From the NCBI RefSeq assembly GCF_905404315.1, contig NC_066309.1:3720001-3784000 (forward strand): DNA of 64,000 nucleotides, read 5' to 3'. Below, piece after piece: positions 63,887 through 64,000 of the stretch; position 1 is the stretch's first letter, and every line of letters starts with the position of its first letter. A program made the translations under genes and the position numbers. Source of the stretch: Leptidea sinapis (taxonomy: Eukaryota; Arthropoda; Insecta; Lepidoptera; Pieridae). Below the pieces are notes generated by a model. That model made no database searches. It was given only the letters and a program-made list of their open reading frames with translations, and had not been told where the DNA came from.

Positions 63887-64000
63887 TTCAAGAGAACTTA
63901 TTTTTAGTCCCTCGATGTAACAACATCGTGTCATTCTTGTGTGCGTAAACTCTTAACTCAGAAATGTAAATTAAACTGTACAAAATATTGTGTTTGGTTT

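Larger units (their letters stand above)
62390..64000. other. AT-rich region right of the protease-homologue exon
   Basis: No exon is recognised. It is probably the intron of the gene ending at 62123. An AATAAA at about 63795 on the plus strand follows the 63481-63678 frame. Confidence 0.4.

Noticed and set aside
1..64000. CRISPR arrays, operons, or phage and plasmid features
   Set aside because: No direct-repeat spacer array or clustered co-directional ORFs exist; the sequence is eukaryotic throughout.

Overview
The window is a piece of an insect genome, almost certainly from a moth or butterfly. It is AT-rich, its genes have introns and sit far apart, and the space between them is crowded with small transposons and non-LTR retrotransposon ends that are familiar from Lepidoptera. 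The P450 genes resemble the lepidopteran CYP340/CYP341 branch of the CYP4 clan. I cannot name the species. No bacterial, phage, plasmid or CRISPR features are present.

Layout. (1) 1-9200, minus strand: the 5' part of smoothened, the Hedgehog-pathway seven-transmembrane receptor. Exon 1 carries the signal peptide and Frizzled-type cysteine-rich domain, exon 2 the first two membrane helices, exon 3 the first extracellular loop and the start of helix 3. The rest lies beyond base 1. Its introns hold Jockey-like, Helitron-like and SINE-like insertions. (2) 11171-13720, minus: WDR33, a CPSF subunit of the mRNA 3'-end processing machinery, with an uninterrupted 849-codon reading frame and a probable 5'UTR intron. 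(3) 13850-18985: a Harbinger-type non-autonomous DNA element, a possible two-exon small-protein gene, and a decayed non-LTR retrotransposon. (4) 19006-60721: two intact ten-exon cytochrome P450 genes in divergent orientation, one on the minus strand (19006-35441, 487 aa) and one on the plus strand (40943-60721, 496 aa). All intron phases agree and exons 1, 3, 4, 5 and 8 have identical lengths, so the pair arose by duplication of one ancestral gene. Their introns have been greatly enlarged by transposons. (5) 62123-62386, minus: the last exon of a probable non-catalytic serine protease homologue that continues beyond base 64000.

The genes do not form a pathway. Smoothened acts in Hedgehog signalling and WDR33 in polyadenylation-signal recognition. 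The two P450s are presumably membrane-bound mono-oxygenases of the endoplasmic reticulum, of the kind that expands in Lepidoptera for xenobiotic or lipid-like substrates.

Most of the unusual structure is mobile DNA: a SINE-like family with a perfect internal stem (about ten copies), two non-LTR families represented mainly by 3' ends, RTE-like tails, at least eight MITE-type families (several with visible target-site duplications), Helitron pairs with matching termini, and tRNA-like sequences. The most unusual single observation is an 86-bp piece of smoothened, covering the end of exon 1, its splice donor and the start of intron 1, sitting inside a repeat in smoothened intron 2. I found no convincing undescribed gene system. 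Boundaries of mobile elements are approximate unless a terminal repeat and target duplication are stated.
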